DNA of 64,000 nt from Prevotella sp. (GCA_017548605.1 JAFYZT010000023.1:62001-126000); one strand, 5' to 3'; positions 1 to 10,468 are shown, numbered from the stretch's first letter. Program-made: numbers and translations. Notes: generated from the sequence alone by a model not told the origin.

Positions 1-1314
1 AATGAAATTGAGCGAAGGACGCAACTTGCCACGTCAGAATATTCAAGTAGCATTTCTTATGAGAACATGAATAATATTTATATTTCTGGAGATTATATTT
101 TATTCACAGAGGCAAGACTTGTCAATGTTGTTATTAAGTATATAATAGATAATTCTATAACCCCTGAGACTCTTTTGGCACAAAGGATGAATTTTTACAT
201 GAGCGTAATGTCTGAAATTGTATCTATCCTTAAAGTTGAAATGGGAGAACTTAAATGGAAGGAATCTGAAGAGAAAGCCTATGTTAATAGCTTATATGCG
301 TTTATCAATGACCCAACTTTTTCATTTAACCTAAATGGAATAGATAATTTGGAATTAAAATCCATAGCAGCTTTTATACTAAAAGGTCATAGTTTCAAAG
401 ATTGTGTCATATATCTTAGGAATAACGAGTTCCAAGATTACCGCTTTGTATTGTCTCTTTGGGGATGTTTATGTGGTTATATGGAAATGAACAAAGAGGC
501 TTTGTCTAAAGTATTAACAATGGGTGTTTATGAACTTGCATATAAAAAACTTTTTGGTTCGGAATTGGCTAAAATCACTCAAGTATCATTACCTCCTCAA
601 GTATTGGAAAGAAATTCATTGGATTTGGACTTTTATCGGCAAATACTCACTGTATTCAAGTATAAGGATTTGGAAGAACTAATCAATAATTTGAAAAGGC
701 AGAATCCTTCTGAGGACAATATAGAAATATGTTTAAATAGTGTGTTGGCCGAAAGCCCATTCAAAAAGGCGCGTAAACAATGTGCAAATGCGTGTCAAGC
801 ATTGAAAATATACCTAAATAGAGAGAATAAAACTGTAATTACAGGAATTATCGAGAATACAGACTTGTCAAAATCTGGTAAAAAGGCCATCCTTTCTTTA
901 TTGGGTTTTGACGAGCCTAAACAAAGAAAAAACGCGAGAAAGACAGCAGAACAAGCCTATTTGTTTCCAAATTTGGGTACAAATAGTGAAATAAGTAGCA
1001 TTACTAAGACATCAGACCTATTTGTTGATGACATGAATGCTGCAAATTACATCTGGAGTCGCAGTTACCTCCCAAAGGAAGTACGGGATATATTGAGAAA
1101 AAAAATCCTTTCTTTCCAAGCTGACTATGCACCAGATGGTTACTATTATAAAAACAATCCAAGAACGAATGATAACACGATTAATCATTTTATTCGTAAA
1201 TGTACATACCAAAAGGAACATAGTCCTTATCCATCTTGGATTCCTGCAACGAATGAAAACAAGAATCTTCTAGAACGATTGAAAACAGAATTATACGAAC
1301 GTTATGCCAACTGA
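1..1314 (+). CDS. Unrecognised protein, C-terminal part; 5' end lies outside the window
   Basis: The frame is open from base 1, so the ATG at 67 is probably internal and at least 437 residues of a longer protein are visible. I do not recognise a family. The sequence is AT-rich, mainly helical in character, with a Lys/Arg-rich patch near the middle (around 790-960) and a Tyr/Pro/Asn-rich C-terminus. No signal peptide or membrane segment is visible in the part present. Its last 11 bases overlap the start of the DUF1848 gene, so the two are translationally coupled and probably act together. Calling it a partner of DUF1848 is inference from that overlap. Confidence 0.7.
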   Translation, partial: NEIERRTQLATSEYSSSISYENMNNIYISGDYILFTEARLVNVVIKYIIDNSITPETLLAQRMNFYMSVMSEIVSILKVEMGELKWKESEEKAYVNSLYAFINDPTFSFNLNGIDNLELKSIAAFILKGHSFKDCVIYLRNNEFQDYRFVLSLWGCLCGYMEMNKEALSKVLTMGVYELAYKKLFGSELAKITQVSLPPQVLERNSLDLDFYRQILTVFKYKDLEELINNLKRQNPSEDNIEICLNSVLAESPFKKARKQCANACQALKIYLNRENKTVITGIIENTDLSKSGKKAILSLLGFDEPKQRKNARKTAEQAYLFPNLGTNSEISSITKTSDLFVDDMNAANYIWSRSYLPKEVRDILRKKILSFQADYAPDGYYYKNNPRTNDNTINHFIRKCTYQKEHSPYPSWIPATNENKNLLERLKTELYERYAN

Positions 1315-2359
1315 TAAAATCCTTATAAAAACGGATGCTGATGAGCAAGTTGAAGCCACTGCTCCTGTCATTATCTCAGCCAGTCGTTCTACCGATATTC
1401 CTGCTTTTTATGCCAAGTGGTTTTTCAACCGCTTAGCTAAAGGGTATTGTACTTGGTACAATCCGTTCAACATCAATCAAAAGATGTATATCTCTTTTGA
1501 ACGGTGTAGAGTTATAGTATTCTGGACAAAGAATCCTGGGCCAATCATCCCCTATCTGCCAGAACTAGATAAGAGAGGGATACATTATTACTTTCAAGTA
1601 ACGTTGAATGACTATGTAAAAGAGAGGTTCGAACCGAATGTACCTTCTGTAGATAAACGCGTGGAAACATTCAAAACCTTATCGAATCTTATTGGCAAAG
1701 AGAAGGTGATATGGCGATTTGACCCTCTTATTATCACACCAAACATAGGACCGAGAGAGTTGTTGACAAGAATATGGAATGTTGGTAACAAACTGAAGGG
1801 ATTTACTGACAAGTTGGTGTTTAGCTTTGTGGATGTAAAGGCATATCGTAAAGTTCAGAATAATCTTGTAAAGGAGACAATGCTCTTTACAAAGGAAGAT
1901 GTCGAAAACGCTGAGGCCAATTATGCACAGCGAATCGAAATAGTAGGAGGCCTAAAGAAGATTCGAGAAGCGTGGTATAAAGACGGATGGGATGTCAAGA
2001 TGGCTACGTGCGCTGAGGATATTGACTTGGAAGCTTATGGCATAGAGCATAATCGCTGCATTGATGGAGAGTTGATGAAGAGAATCTTTGCAGATGATAA
2101 GGAACTAGTATATTACTTGCATACTTTGAAATGGCCAGAGAAGGATATGTTCGGAGAAATCCCTCCAATACCCCAAAAACCAAAGAACGTTAAAGATTCA
2201 GGTCAGCGAAAGATTTGTGGTTGTATGGTTAGTAAAGACATCGGCATGTATAATACCTGCCGACATTTCTGTGTTTATTGTTATGCCAATACAAGTAAAG
2301 AACTTGTTCTAAAAAATGCGCAAAGACATAATGATGACAGCGAAAGTATTATAGAATAG
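1304..2359 (+). CDS. DUF1848 family protein with C-terminal radical-SAM-like cysteine motif
   Basis: The N-terminus carries the family hallmark ISASRSTDIPAFYAKWF (residues about 24-40), followed by TKNPGPIIPYL. Near the C-terminus lie C305 and C307 and then C319-x3-C323-x2-C326 (TCRHFCVYCYAN), the spacing of a radical SAM iron-sulfur site. In ordinary radical SAM enzymes that motif is near the N-terminus. The DUF1848 family is uncharacterised and is known for this C-terminal cysteine cluster. The protein is 351 residues, with no signal peptide. It overlaps the upstream gene by 11 bases. A redox or radical SAM activity is inferred from the motif only; substrate and pathway are unknown. Confidence 0.88.
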   Translation: MPTDKILIKTDADEQVEATAPVIISASRSTDIPAFYAKWFFNRLAKGYCTWYNPFNINQKMYISFERCRVIVFWTKNPGPIIPYLPELDKRGIHYYFQVTLNDYVKERFEPNVPSVDKRVETFKTLSNLIGKEKVIWRFDPLIITPNIGPRELLTRIWNVGNKLKGFTDKLVFSFVDVKAYRKVQNNLVKETMLFTKEDVENAEANYAQRIEIVGGLKKIREAWYKDGWDVKMATCAEDIDLEAYGIEHNRCIDGELMKRIFADDKELVYYLHTLKWPEKDMFGEIPPIPQKPKNVKDSGQRKICGCMVSKDIGMYNTCRHFCVYCYANTSKELVLKNAQRHNDDSESIIE

Positions 2360-2399
2360 CTGATTTACGGCTGAACTCGTATTCGACAACACCTACTCT

Positions 2400-2411
2400 G
2401 TGAGTACTCAC
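2400..2411. other. 12-bp perfect palindrome between DUF1848 and abiH genes
   Basis: GTGAGTACTCAC reads the same on both strands and is flanked by CTCT and AGAG, extending the symmetry imperfectly. It lies in the 100-base gap upstream of the AbiH-like gene. It has no T-run, so it is not an obvious terminator. It could be an operator for the downstream gene, but nothing else supports this. Confidence 0.3.
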
Positions 2412-2480
2412 AAGAGAGTGCTCGATTCTAATAGAAGGTGATTTCGGTGAGTCTAAGCAATGATAATAAGTAATGATAAA

Positions 2481-3329
2481 ATGACGGATACATTATATAT
2501 ATTAGGCAATGGCTTTGACCTCCATCATGGGTTAAAGACTTCGTATTTGAATTTCCGTGATGACTACATAAAGAAGAGAAATCCCCAAATATGGAATAAT
2601 CTTCTTGACATCTATGGTGATGCTCCTAAACAAGATGATTTCTGGTGGAAAGATTTTGAAAACATGTTAGGAAAGGTTGATTATGCTCATTTAGAAGAAG
2701 ATTATTATAAACTTGGACTTGCACCTTCCAGGGTACAAAATCTTTTAAAGAATCAACTTCCCCCATTATTTGGCTATTGGATAAATGGTATTGATACTAA
2801 CGTAAAGATGGATGAATCGCTGGGTATTAATCGGGACTCCATGTTCTTTACATTCAACTACACTTTGATTTTAGAGAAGACATACAAGGTTCCCGATAAT
2901 CATATATGGCACATTCATGGCTCAGTTATAAATAGTGACGATATCGTTGTTGGGCATGGTCTTGATGAAAGAGAGCTGTTTCGTGATTTTATAGAACACA
3001 AGAAGTCACATCATATTAGTCGAACCAATATTGCAGACTATGTTAGGCAAATGACAGCAAAAGGAGCAAAAGGTGTGAGAAGTAGAATCCTGAAACATGA
3101 AGATGATTTCTATCACCTATATGCAAATATCATACATTTCATCGCTATGGGTTTCTCTTTCAACGACATAGATATACCATATATTGAAAAGATAATTTCC
3201 GCAAACAGAAATATTTCTGAGACCGATTGGATGGTATATTGGCATGAAGATGGAGAAAAAGAGTCTTTAAAGAACAAAATTAAGCAGCTTGGCGTTAAAG
3301 AAGAGAACATAATTCTACAAAAATGGTAA
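2481..3329 (+). CDS. AbiH-like abortive infection protein
   Basis: The N-terminus TLYILGNGFDLHHGLKTSY matches the nucleotide-binding-like start of the bacteriophage AbiH family (LYIIGNGFDL..G..T.Y..F). A mid-protein segment FFTFNYTLILEKTY, followed by IWHIHGSV and VVGHG, and a late HFIAMGFSFNDID also fit AbiH-type proteins. These are thought to act in phage exclusion by an unresolved mechanism. I chose the ATG at 2481 because the conserved motif then begins a few residues in; an in-frame ATG at 2460 would add seven residues. The protein is 282 residues, cytoplasmic and AT-rich like its neighbours. The stop overlaps the start of the following AlbA_2 remnant. Confidence 0.82.
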   Translation: MTDTLYILGNGFDLHHGLKTSYLNFRDDYIKKRNPQIWNNLLDIYGDAPKQDDFWWKDFENMLGKVDYAHLEEDYYKLGLAPSRVQNLLKNQLPPLFGYWINGIDTNVKMDESLGINRDSMFFTFNYTLILEKTYKVPDNHIWHIHGSVINSDDIVVGHGLDERELFRDFIEHKKSHHISRTNIADYVRQMTAKGAKGVRSRILKHEDDFYHLYANIIHFIAMGFSFNDIDIPYIEKIISANRNISETDWMVYWHEDGEKESLKNKIKQLGVKEENIILQKW

Positions 3330-3448
3330 AGAATATGGCACTAGCAATAAACATAGAAGCCCTGCTGAACAAGCAGAAGATAGAATCCAATAGGATTGAG
3401 TTCTTTGCAGAGCAAAGCAGCAAAGTAGAGCATAAGAATAGTTTATAA
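3323..3448 (+). pseudogene. N-terminal remnant of an AlbA_2/RecG-like ATP-binding protein (copy 1)
   Basis: A 41-codon frame begins in the last codons of abiH. It reads ALAINIEALLNKQKIESNRI and then EF before turning into unrelated sequence and a stop. This is the usual opening of AlbA_2-domain (Schlafen-like) proteins annotated as ATP-binding or RecG-related, which normally run on for 400-500 residues. Only the first ~30 residues look genuine, so this is a truncated relic. In-frame ATGs are at 3323 and 3335. Confidence 0.6.
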
Positions 3449-3459
3449 ACAATAATGAT

Positions 3460-3585
3460 ATGATTGGTAATATTGACATACTGGTAAAAGAACTCTGCAA
3501 GCTTCCCAAGGAAGTTGGCTGGGTTGAGTTTAAGCATTATAATTGCGAGCCAACCATGATTGGCCAGGACAGAGCAATCACTTGA
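3460..3585 (+). pseudogene. N-terminal remnant of an AlbA_2/RecG-like ATP-binding protein (copy 2)
   Basis: A 41-codon frame reads IDILVKELCKLPKEVGWVEF followed by KHYNCEPTMIG and a premature stop. It matches the opening of a second class of AlbA_2 proteins (ELCKLP.E..WVEFKHNN..P..IG). The domain breaks off after about 37 residues, so most of the gene is missing. The C-terminal piece at 3585-3869 probably belongs to the same original gene, joined after a large internal deletion and a change of frame. Confidence 0.62.
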
Positions 3586-3869
3586 TGCACTTATTAATTT
3601 GTAAAAATATCCTTGAACAAGCCATGGTACAACCTATGGTACAAGTTACGGTACAATTACAGCGACTTGTGAATGCAATAAAGGAAGACGCTTGTACTGT
3701 ATCAGAAATAATCAGAAGGCTTCAATTAAAAGGTAGAAACAACGTCGTTGTAAACTACTTGAAACCTGCAATTGAAGGAGGTTATGTTCTTCGTGCTTAT
3801 CCCGATAAGCCGAACCATCCCAACCAGCGTTACTACCTGTCTGAAAAGGGATTGAAACTTGTTAAATAA
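3585..3869 (+). pseudogene. C-terminal winged-helix remnant of an AlbA_2/RecG-like protein
   Basis: The frame opens with the tandem-like linker AMVQPMVQVTVQLQRL, then a winged-helix-like tail containing PDKPNHPNQRYYLSEKGLKL. AlbA_2/RecG-like regulators commonly end this way, with QVT-type repeats before a helix-turn-helix. The ATG at 3585 overlaps the stop of the N-terminal remnant (TGATG). It could still be translated as a free DNA-binding domain of about 95 residues. I call it a pseudogene because the rest of the protein is absent. Confidence 0.6.
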
Positions 3870-3953
3870 GGCTACAAAACTCCCAATGAGGTATATCCCA
3901 AGTTGGTTTTGTTTAATTTGCCGGTAATTTGGAACTTGCTAAAGAACGAAAAA

Positions 3954-5009
3954 ATGAATAAGAGTGAAACAACAATGCAAGCATTAGGTCAACTGCAAGC
4001 CAGTGATCCCGAATATGTGAGACTTGTCACACAAATCTCAGAACTTTGGGAAGATGCAAAGAATAAGGCAGTTCTTGCTATCAATACCGAGCTGCTTGAT
4101 GCTAACTGGCAAACTGGTCAGTATATCATCGAGTTTGAGCAAGGAGGTAAAGCAAAGGCCAAGTATGGAGATAGGCTATTGGTTAGCCTATCCAAGGACT
4201 TGACACGATTGAAAGGTCGTGGTTTTAGCCGTTCTAACCTTACCTATATGCGCAAGCTGTATTTGGCATTCCCAAAATGTGGGACGCTGTCCCACAAATT
4301 GACATGGAGCCACTACTATGAATTACTCAAATGTGAAGACCCATTGGAAATGCAGTTCTATATGAAGGAATGCATCAAAGAGAGATGGAAAGTCAGAGAA
4401 CTGAAACGTCAGATGAAATCTTCTCTCTACCAGAGACTTGCGCTCAGTACAGATAAAGAAGGCATACTTGCTCTTGCACATGAAGGGCATCAGGTTCATT
4501 CACCATCTGATATTATCCACGACCCATACGTTTTAGAGTTTACTGGCATCCCACAGCGAAAGCAGTATAGGGAATCCGAGTTGGAACAGGCCTTGAAGGA
4601 TAATATGGAAAAGTTCTTGCTGGAGTTGGGCAGAGGCTTCGCATTCATGGGACGTCAATATCTTATACCAATAGGAAGCAGACGTTTCAAAGTGGATTTG
4701 GTCTTCTATAATGCAATATTGAAATGTTATGTTTTGATTGATTTGAAACGAGCAGAGATAAAGCATGGAGATATTGGCCAAATGAATCTCTATCTGAATT
4801 ACTTCAAGAATGAAATTTGTCAACCAGACGATAATCCTCCCATTGGTATTGTTTTAGGTGCAAGGAAAGATGAACTGTTGATGGAATATGCTCTCGAAGG
4901 CATAGACAACCAGCTTTTTGCTGCGCGTTATCAGCTTTATCTTCCTAATAGAGAAGAACTTCAAGCTCAATTGAATATGTTACTTGATAATACAAAGGAA
5001 AATAAGTAG
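3954..5009 (+). CDS. YhcG-type PDDEXK nuclease domain protein (DUF1016)
   Basis: A 351-residue protein with the two-part YhcG layout. The N-terminal DUF1016 region contains ANWQTGQYIIEFEQGGKAKAKYG (residues about 45-67) and RGFSRSNLTYMRKLYLAFP. The C-terminal PDDEXK nuclease-like half has D248 in FKVDLVFYN and D263-x-K265 in LIDLKRAEI. The family is often found with restriction-modification and phage-defence genes; its substrate is not established. The ATG at 3954 is chosen over a TTG at 3903 because it precedes the conserved region and follows an A-rich stretch. The XRE regulator starts two bases after its stop, so the two form an operon. Confidence 0.9.
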   Translation: MNKSETTMQALGQLQASDPEYVRLVTQISELWEDAKNKAVLAINTELLDANWQTGQYIIEFEQGGKAKAKYGDRLLVSLSKDLTRLKGRGFSRSNLTYMRKLYLAFPKCGTLSHKLTWSHYYELLKCEDPLEMQFYMKECIKERWKVRELKRQMKSSLYQRLALSTDKEGILALAHEGHQVHSPSDIIHDPYVLEFTGIPQRKQYRESELEQALKDNMEKFLLELGRGFAFMGRQYLIPIGSRRFKVDLVFYNAILKCYVLIDLKRAEIKHGDIGQMNLYLNYFKNEICQPDDNPPIGIVLGARKDELLMEYALEGIDNQLFAARYQLYLPNREELQAQLNMLLDNTKENK

Positions 5010-5011
5010 TT

Positions 5012-5335
5012 ATGTTTTTTGGAAATAGAATTAAAGAGCTCAGAGAAGAGCAAGGGTTGCTGCAACGGCAGTTGGCAGCATTCTTGGAGATTGACACCCC
5101 GATGTTCAGTAAGATAGAACGTGGTGATAGAAGGGCAAAGCGTGAACAAGTCCTCAAACTTGCGGAATATCTGCATCAGGATGAAAAGGAAATGCTTACC
5201 TTATGGCTGGCAGACAAGTTCATTGATGCTGTTAAGGATGAGCAAGAGCGTGACCTTTGCAACGATGCTATCCTTGTCGCACAGGAGAAAATAAAGACTC
5301 TAAAGAAAAGTGAAAATCTTTCTATTCCTGACTGA
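5012..5335 (+). CDS. XRE-family helix-turn-helix regulator
   Basis: A 107-residue protein. Residues 5-60 form a Cro/C1-type helix-turn-helix, with RIKELREEQGLLQRQLAAF and the recognition segment TPMFSKIERGDRRAKREQV. The rest is an acidic helical tail. This subtype is common in Bacteroidota next to restriction-modification or other defence genes. The gene starts two bases after the YhcG-like gene, which suggests autoregulation of a small cassette. It carries no visible ligand domain. Confidence 0.88.
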   Translation: MFFGNRIKELREEQGLLQRQLAAFLEIDTPMFSKIERGDRRAKREQVLKLAEYLHQDEKEMLTLWLADKFIDAVKDEQERDLCNDAILVAQEKIKTLKKSENLSIPD

Positions 5336-5416
5336 TAATTCCCTTTTTTTATATACATTTGCAAGAACAAATTAACTCAACCCCAAAATAAACAACAGGG
5401 AGAGTTTGCGGGCATA

Positions 5417-5443
5417 TCTCTCACCCCCTAAACTCTCACCTCT
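5417..5443. repeat. Short CTCTCACC-type tandem repeat
   Basis: Two degenerate copies of CTCTCACC separated by CCCTAAA lie just before the dehydrogenase gene. The unit, or its complement, recurs at 6701-6732, 7170-7203 and 8430-8452. Confidence 0.5.
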
Positions 5444-5458
5444 AAAATAAACACAAAT

Positions 5459-6694
5459 ATGGGAAAAATATTAATGATTGGTGCGGGAGGCGTAGCCACG
5501 GTAGCCGCCTTCAAGATTGCGCAAAATGCCGACGTGTTCACCGACTTTATGATTGCTAGCCGACGTAAGGCGAAATGCGACGCGTTGGTGGCAGCTATTC
5601 ATGCCAAGGGCTATGACATGCCTATCAAGACAGCACAGGTAGACGCCGACGATGTGGAACAGTTGAAAGTGCTGCTCAACGACTATAAACCCGACCTGGT
5701 GGTAAACCTGGCCCTACCCTATCAAGACCTCACCATCATGGAGGCCTGTTTGGCATGCGGCTGCAACTATCTCGACACCGCCAACTACGAGCCTAAAGAC
5801 GAGGCTCATTTTGAATACTCCTGGCAGTGGGCCTACCGTGACCGCTTCCGCGAGGCCGGTCTGTGCGCCATCCTCGGCTGCGGTTTCGACCCGGGCGTGA
5901 CAAGTATCTTCACTGCCTACGCCGCCAAGCACCACTTCGACGAGATACAATACCTCGACATCGTGGACTGCAATGCCGGCGACCACCACAAGGCTTTCGC
6001 CACCAACTTCAATCCAGAAATCAATATCCGCGAAATCACACAGAAAGGACTCTACTGGGAAGACGGCAAATGGGTGGAGACGGAACCGCTGGAGATTCAC
6101 AAAGACCTGACCTACCCCAACATCGGTCCACGCGACAGCTACCTGCTGCATCACGAAGAGATTGAGTCGTTGGTCATCAACTATCCCACCATCAAACGTG
6201 CCCGTTTCTGGATGACGTTCGGCCAACAGTACCTGAAACACCTCGAGGTGATTCAGAACATCGGCATGAGCCGTATCGACGAGATTACTTATGAAGCACC
6301 CTTGGCAGACGGCACTGGCACGGCAAAGGTGAAAATCGTTCCCCTGCAGTTCCTTAAAGCCGTATTGCCCAACCCGCAGGACCTGGGAGAGAACTACGAG
6401 GGCGAGACCTCCATCGGTTGCCGTATCCGTGGACTGAAAGACGGAAAAGAGCGCACTTACTACGTGTACAATAACTGCTCGCACCGGGCGGCATACGAAG
6501 AGACGGGTATGCAGGGTGTAAGCTATACCACCGGCGTGCCCGCCATGATTGGCGCAATGATGTTCTGCAAGGGTATCTGGAGTAAGCCCGGAGTATGGAA
6601 CGTGGAAGAGTTCGACCCCGACCCCTTCATGGAACAGTTGAACAAGCAAGGCCTGCCGTGGGAGGAACTGTTCGATATTGATTTGGAGCTATAG
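5459..6694 (+). CDS. Carboxynorspermidine/carboxyspermidine dehydrogenase (saccharopine dehydrogenase family)
   Basis: The protein starts with a Rossmann motif, KILMIGAGGVATVAAFK, and has the saccharopine-dehydrogenase-like segment NLALPYQDLTIMEACLACG. It then has DTANYEP, GCGFDPGVTSIF and a long C-terminal substrate domain, 411 residues in total. This matches the family that reduces aspartate-semialdehyde/diamine adducts to carboxynorspermidine or carboxyspermidine in the alternative polyamine route of many gut bacteria. The partner decarboxylase is not in this window, so the pathway role rests on family resemblance. Base composition is GC-richer than the preceding block, marking a return to core sequence. 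Confidence 0.9.
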   Translation: MGKILMIGAGGVATVAAFKIAQNADVFTDFMIASRRKAKCDALVAAIHAKGYDMPIKTAQVDADDVEQLKVLLNDYKPDLVVNLALPYQDLTIMEACLACGCNYLDTANYEPKDEAHFEYSWQWAYRDRFREAGLCAILGCGFDPGVTSIFTAYAAKHHFDEIQYLDIVDCNAGDHHKAFATNFNPEINIREITQKGLYWEDGKWVETEPLEIHKDLTYPNIGPRDSYLLHHEEIESLVINYPTIKRARFWMTFGQQYLKHLEVIQNIGMSRIDEITYEAPLADGTGTAKVKIVPLQFLKAVLPNPQDLGENYEGETSIGCRIRGLKDGKERTYYVYNNCSHRAAYEETGMQGVSYTTGVPAMIGAMMFCKGIWSKPGVWNVEEFDPDPFMEQLNKQGLPWEELFDIDLEL

Positions 6695-6700
6695 AAATGT

Positions 6701-6732
6701 GTGGTGAGAGGTGAGTGGTGAGAGGTGAGAGA
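6701..6732. repeat. GTGAGAGGTGAG tandem repeat
   Basis: Successive degenerate copies of GGTGAGAG/GGTGAGTG lie just after the dehydrogenase gene. They are complementary to the array at 7170-7203, so the four-helix-bundle gene between them is flanked by inverted repeats. Confidence 0.6.
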
Positions 6733-6766
6733 ATACCTCGCTGACTGAAAAAGACGTTTTAAAAGT

Positions 6767-7150
6767 ATGAATGATTTCTATTATCGAAAACTGAAAGTCT
6801 ATCACCAAGCTTTAGACGTTGTAACGAGAGTATATCGGCTCACCAAACAATTTCCACAACAAGAAGCATTTGCCCTCACCAATCAACTTCAAAGGGCTGC
6901 CATTTCAGTTCCATCCAACATAGCTGAAGGCATGGGCAGATTCTCCATTAAAGAGAGGATTCACTTTCTGGAGATTGCCAATGGCTCACTGTTGGAAACT
7001 ATGTGTCAATTAGAAATAGCACAACAATTAGGTTATATCAGCAAAGACCAGTTCACGGAAGAAGAAAAGTTTATTTCTGAAACAGCAGGGATGCTGATTG
7101 GCCTACGAAAAACGTTAGAGATAAAAAACAATCATAAACCTGGTGAATAA
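6767..7150 (+). CDS. Four-helix-bundle protein (23S rRNA intervening-sequence protein family)
   Basis: A 127-residue helical protein with the hallmarks of the S23/IVP four-helix-bundle family. These are [39 protein letters not shown] (residues about 35-55) and a third helix [19 protein letters not shown]. Relatives occur inside 23S rRNA intervening sequences and as the Avd accessory protein of diversity-generating retroelements, but most are free-standing with unknown function. No reverse transcriptase or rRNA gene is nearby. It lies between inverted GTGAGAGG-type repeats and has lower GC than recA and the dehydrogenase on either side, so a small insertion is possible. Confidence 0.9.
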   Translation: MNDFYYRKLKVYHQALDVVTRVYRLTKQFPQQEAFALTNQLQRAAISVPSNIAEGMGRFSIKERIHFLEIANGSLLETMCQLEIAQQLGYISKDQFTEEEKFISETAGMLIGLRKTLEIKNNHKPGE

Positions 7151-7169
7151 AAGTAGAGTATCGGGGTAA

Positions 7170-7203
7170 TCTCTCACTCCTTACCTCTCACCCCTCACCA
7201 CTA
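7170..7203. repeat. CTCTCACCCCTCACC tandem repeat
   Basis: Degenerate CTCTCACT/CCTCTCACC/CCTCACC units run up to 16 bases before the recA start. They are the inverted counterpart of 6701-6732. Confidence 0.6.
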
Positions 7204-7218
7204 AACAACCAAACAGCA

Positions 7219-8238
7219 ATGGCAAAAAAAGAAGAGGAAATGACAAATATGCAGGACGGCAAATTGAAAGCTCTGCAGGCCGCCATGTCGAAAATAGAAA
7301 AAGACTTCGGCAAAGGATCCATTATGAAACTCGGTGACGAGAAGATTGAGAACGTGGAGGTGATCTCTACGGGCAGTATTGGTCTGAATGCTGCCCTTGG
7401 CGTGGGCGGTTACCCTCGCGGACGTATTATCGAGATTTACGGCCCCGAATCGTCAGGAAAGACAACATTGGCTATCCATGCCATCGCCGAGGCCCAGAAG
7501 GCCGGTGGCATAGCGGCATTCATCGATGCCGAGCACGCCTTCGACCGTTTCTACGCCGCCAACCTGGGTGTGGATGTCGATAACCTGTGGATTTCTCAGC
7601 CCGACAACGGCGAACAGGCCCTGGAGATTGCCGACCAGCTCATCCGTTCGTCAGCCATCGACATCATCGTTATCGACTCTGTGGCAGCACTCACGCCAAA
7701 GCAGGAGATTGAGGGCGACATGGGCGACAACAAGGTGGGTCTGCAAGCCCGCTTGATGAGTCAGGCACTGCGTAAGCTCACTGCCACAGTGAGTAAGACG
7801 AACACCTGTTGCATCTTCATCAATCAGTTGCGCGAGAAGATTGGCGTGATGTTCGGCAACCCCGAGACAACAACCGGCGGCAATGCCCTCAAATTCTACT
7901 CCAGTGTACGTCTGGACATTCGTCGCGTGACCACGCTGAAAGATGGCGACCAGGCCGTGGGTAATCAGGTACGTGTAAAAGTGGTGAAGAACAAGGTGGC
8001 TCCTCCCTTCCGCAAGGCCGAATTTGAGATTACCTTCGGCGAAGGCATCTCGAAGATTGGCGAGATAGTTGACCTCGGTGTAGAATACGGTATCATCAAA
8101 AAGAGCGGCAGCTGGTTCTCCTATGGTGAGTCGAAACTGGCACAAGGACGAGATGCCACGAAAGCCCTGCTCAAGGATAATCCCGAATTGTGCGAAGAGC
8201 TGGAAGCCAAGATCATGGAAGCGATTCGGAATGCTTAG
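7219..8238 (+). CDS. recA: Recombinase RecA
   Basis: A full-length 339-residue RecA. The Walker A motif GPESSGKT is at residues 75-82, Walker B is [10 protein letters not shown], loop L1 is [20 protein letters not shown], and loop L2 has [19 protein letters not shown]. It forms filaments on single-stranded DNA for homologous recombination and triggers repressor self-cleavage. A second in-frame ATG at 7240 exists, but the first is normal for Bacteroidota. No LexA-type box was recognised upstream, where the gap holds short repeats. A strong hairpin terminator follows at 8308-8349. Confidence 0.99.
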   Translation: MAKKEEEMTNMQDGKLKALQAAMSKIEKDFGKGSIMKLGDEKIENVEVISTGSIGLNAALGVGGYPRGRIIEIYGPESSGKTTLAIHAIAEAQKAGGIAAFIDAEHAFDRFYAANLGVDVDNLWISQPDNGEQALEIADQLIRSSAIDIIVIDSVAALTPKQEIEGDMGDNKVGLQARLMSQALRKLTATVSKTNTCCIFINQLREKIGVMFGNPETTTGGNALKFYSSVRLDIRRVTTLKDGDQAVGNQVRVKVVKNKVAPPFRKAEFEITFGEGISKIGEIVDLGVEYGIIKKSGSWFSYGESKLAQGRDATKALLKDNPELCEELEAKIMEAIRNA

Positions 8239-8307
8239 AGTGAAGAGTTAAGAAAAATACCAAGAGGTACAGAAAACCCAACACTCAACATTCAACACTC
8301 AACCCTA

Positions 8308-8349
8308 AATCTGCCAAACTGTCACGCGGTTTGGCAGATTTTTTATTTT
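8308..8349 (+). terminator. Rho-independent terminator of recA
   Basis: A perfect 12-bp stem, AATCTGCCAAAC with GTTTGGCAGATT, closes a 9-base loop and is followed by TTTTATTTT. It lies about 70 bases after recA. Confidence 0.9.
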
Positions 8350-8429
8350 GTCATATCGTTTGGCACGCGGTTTGCTGTTAATAATGCGGATGTTTGTCAT
8401 CCACGGTGGTGAAAGCAGAGTATATTCTT

Positions 8430-8452
8430 ACCCCTCACCTCTCACCCCTTAC
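8430..8452. repeat. CCTCACCTCTCACCCC repeat
   Basis: Another copy of the CTCTCACC family, 43 bases before dnaK. A related CAACACTCAA repeat lies at 8277-8306, just before the recA terminator. Confidence 0.5.
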
Positions 8453-8494
8453 AACATTTAAGAAACAATATAAACAAATAAAAACAATACAACT

Positions 8495-10411
<1,917 letters not shown>

Positions 10412-10429
10412 ATCACACCTATTTTAAAT

Positions 10430-10468
10430 AAAGCGTGCAAGTCAAAATGACTTGCACGCTTTATTTAT
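10430..10468 (+). terminator. Rho-independent terminator of dnaK
   Basis: A perfect 15-bp stem (AAAGCGTGCAAGTCA with its complement) closes an AAA loop and ends in TTTATTTAT, 19 bases after the dnaK stop. Confidence 0.92.

Noticed and set aside
3295..3537. Minus-strand frames opposite the AlbA_2 remnants
   Set aside because: The plus-strand fragments match known protein openings; the minus-strand translations are Cys/Leu/Ile-rich with no motif.
5714..6649. 311-codon frame antisense to the carboxynorspermidine dehydrogenase
   Set aside because: It is a shadow of a well-supported gene with no domain, promoter or start context of its own.
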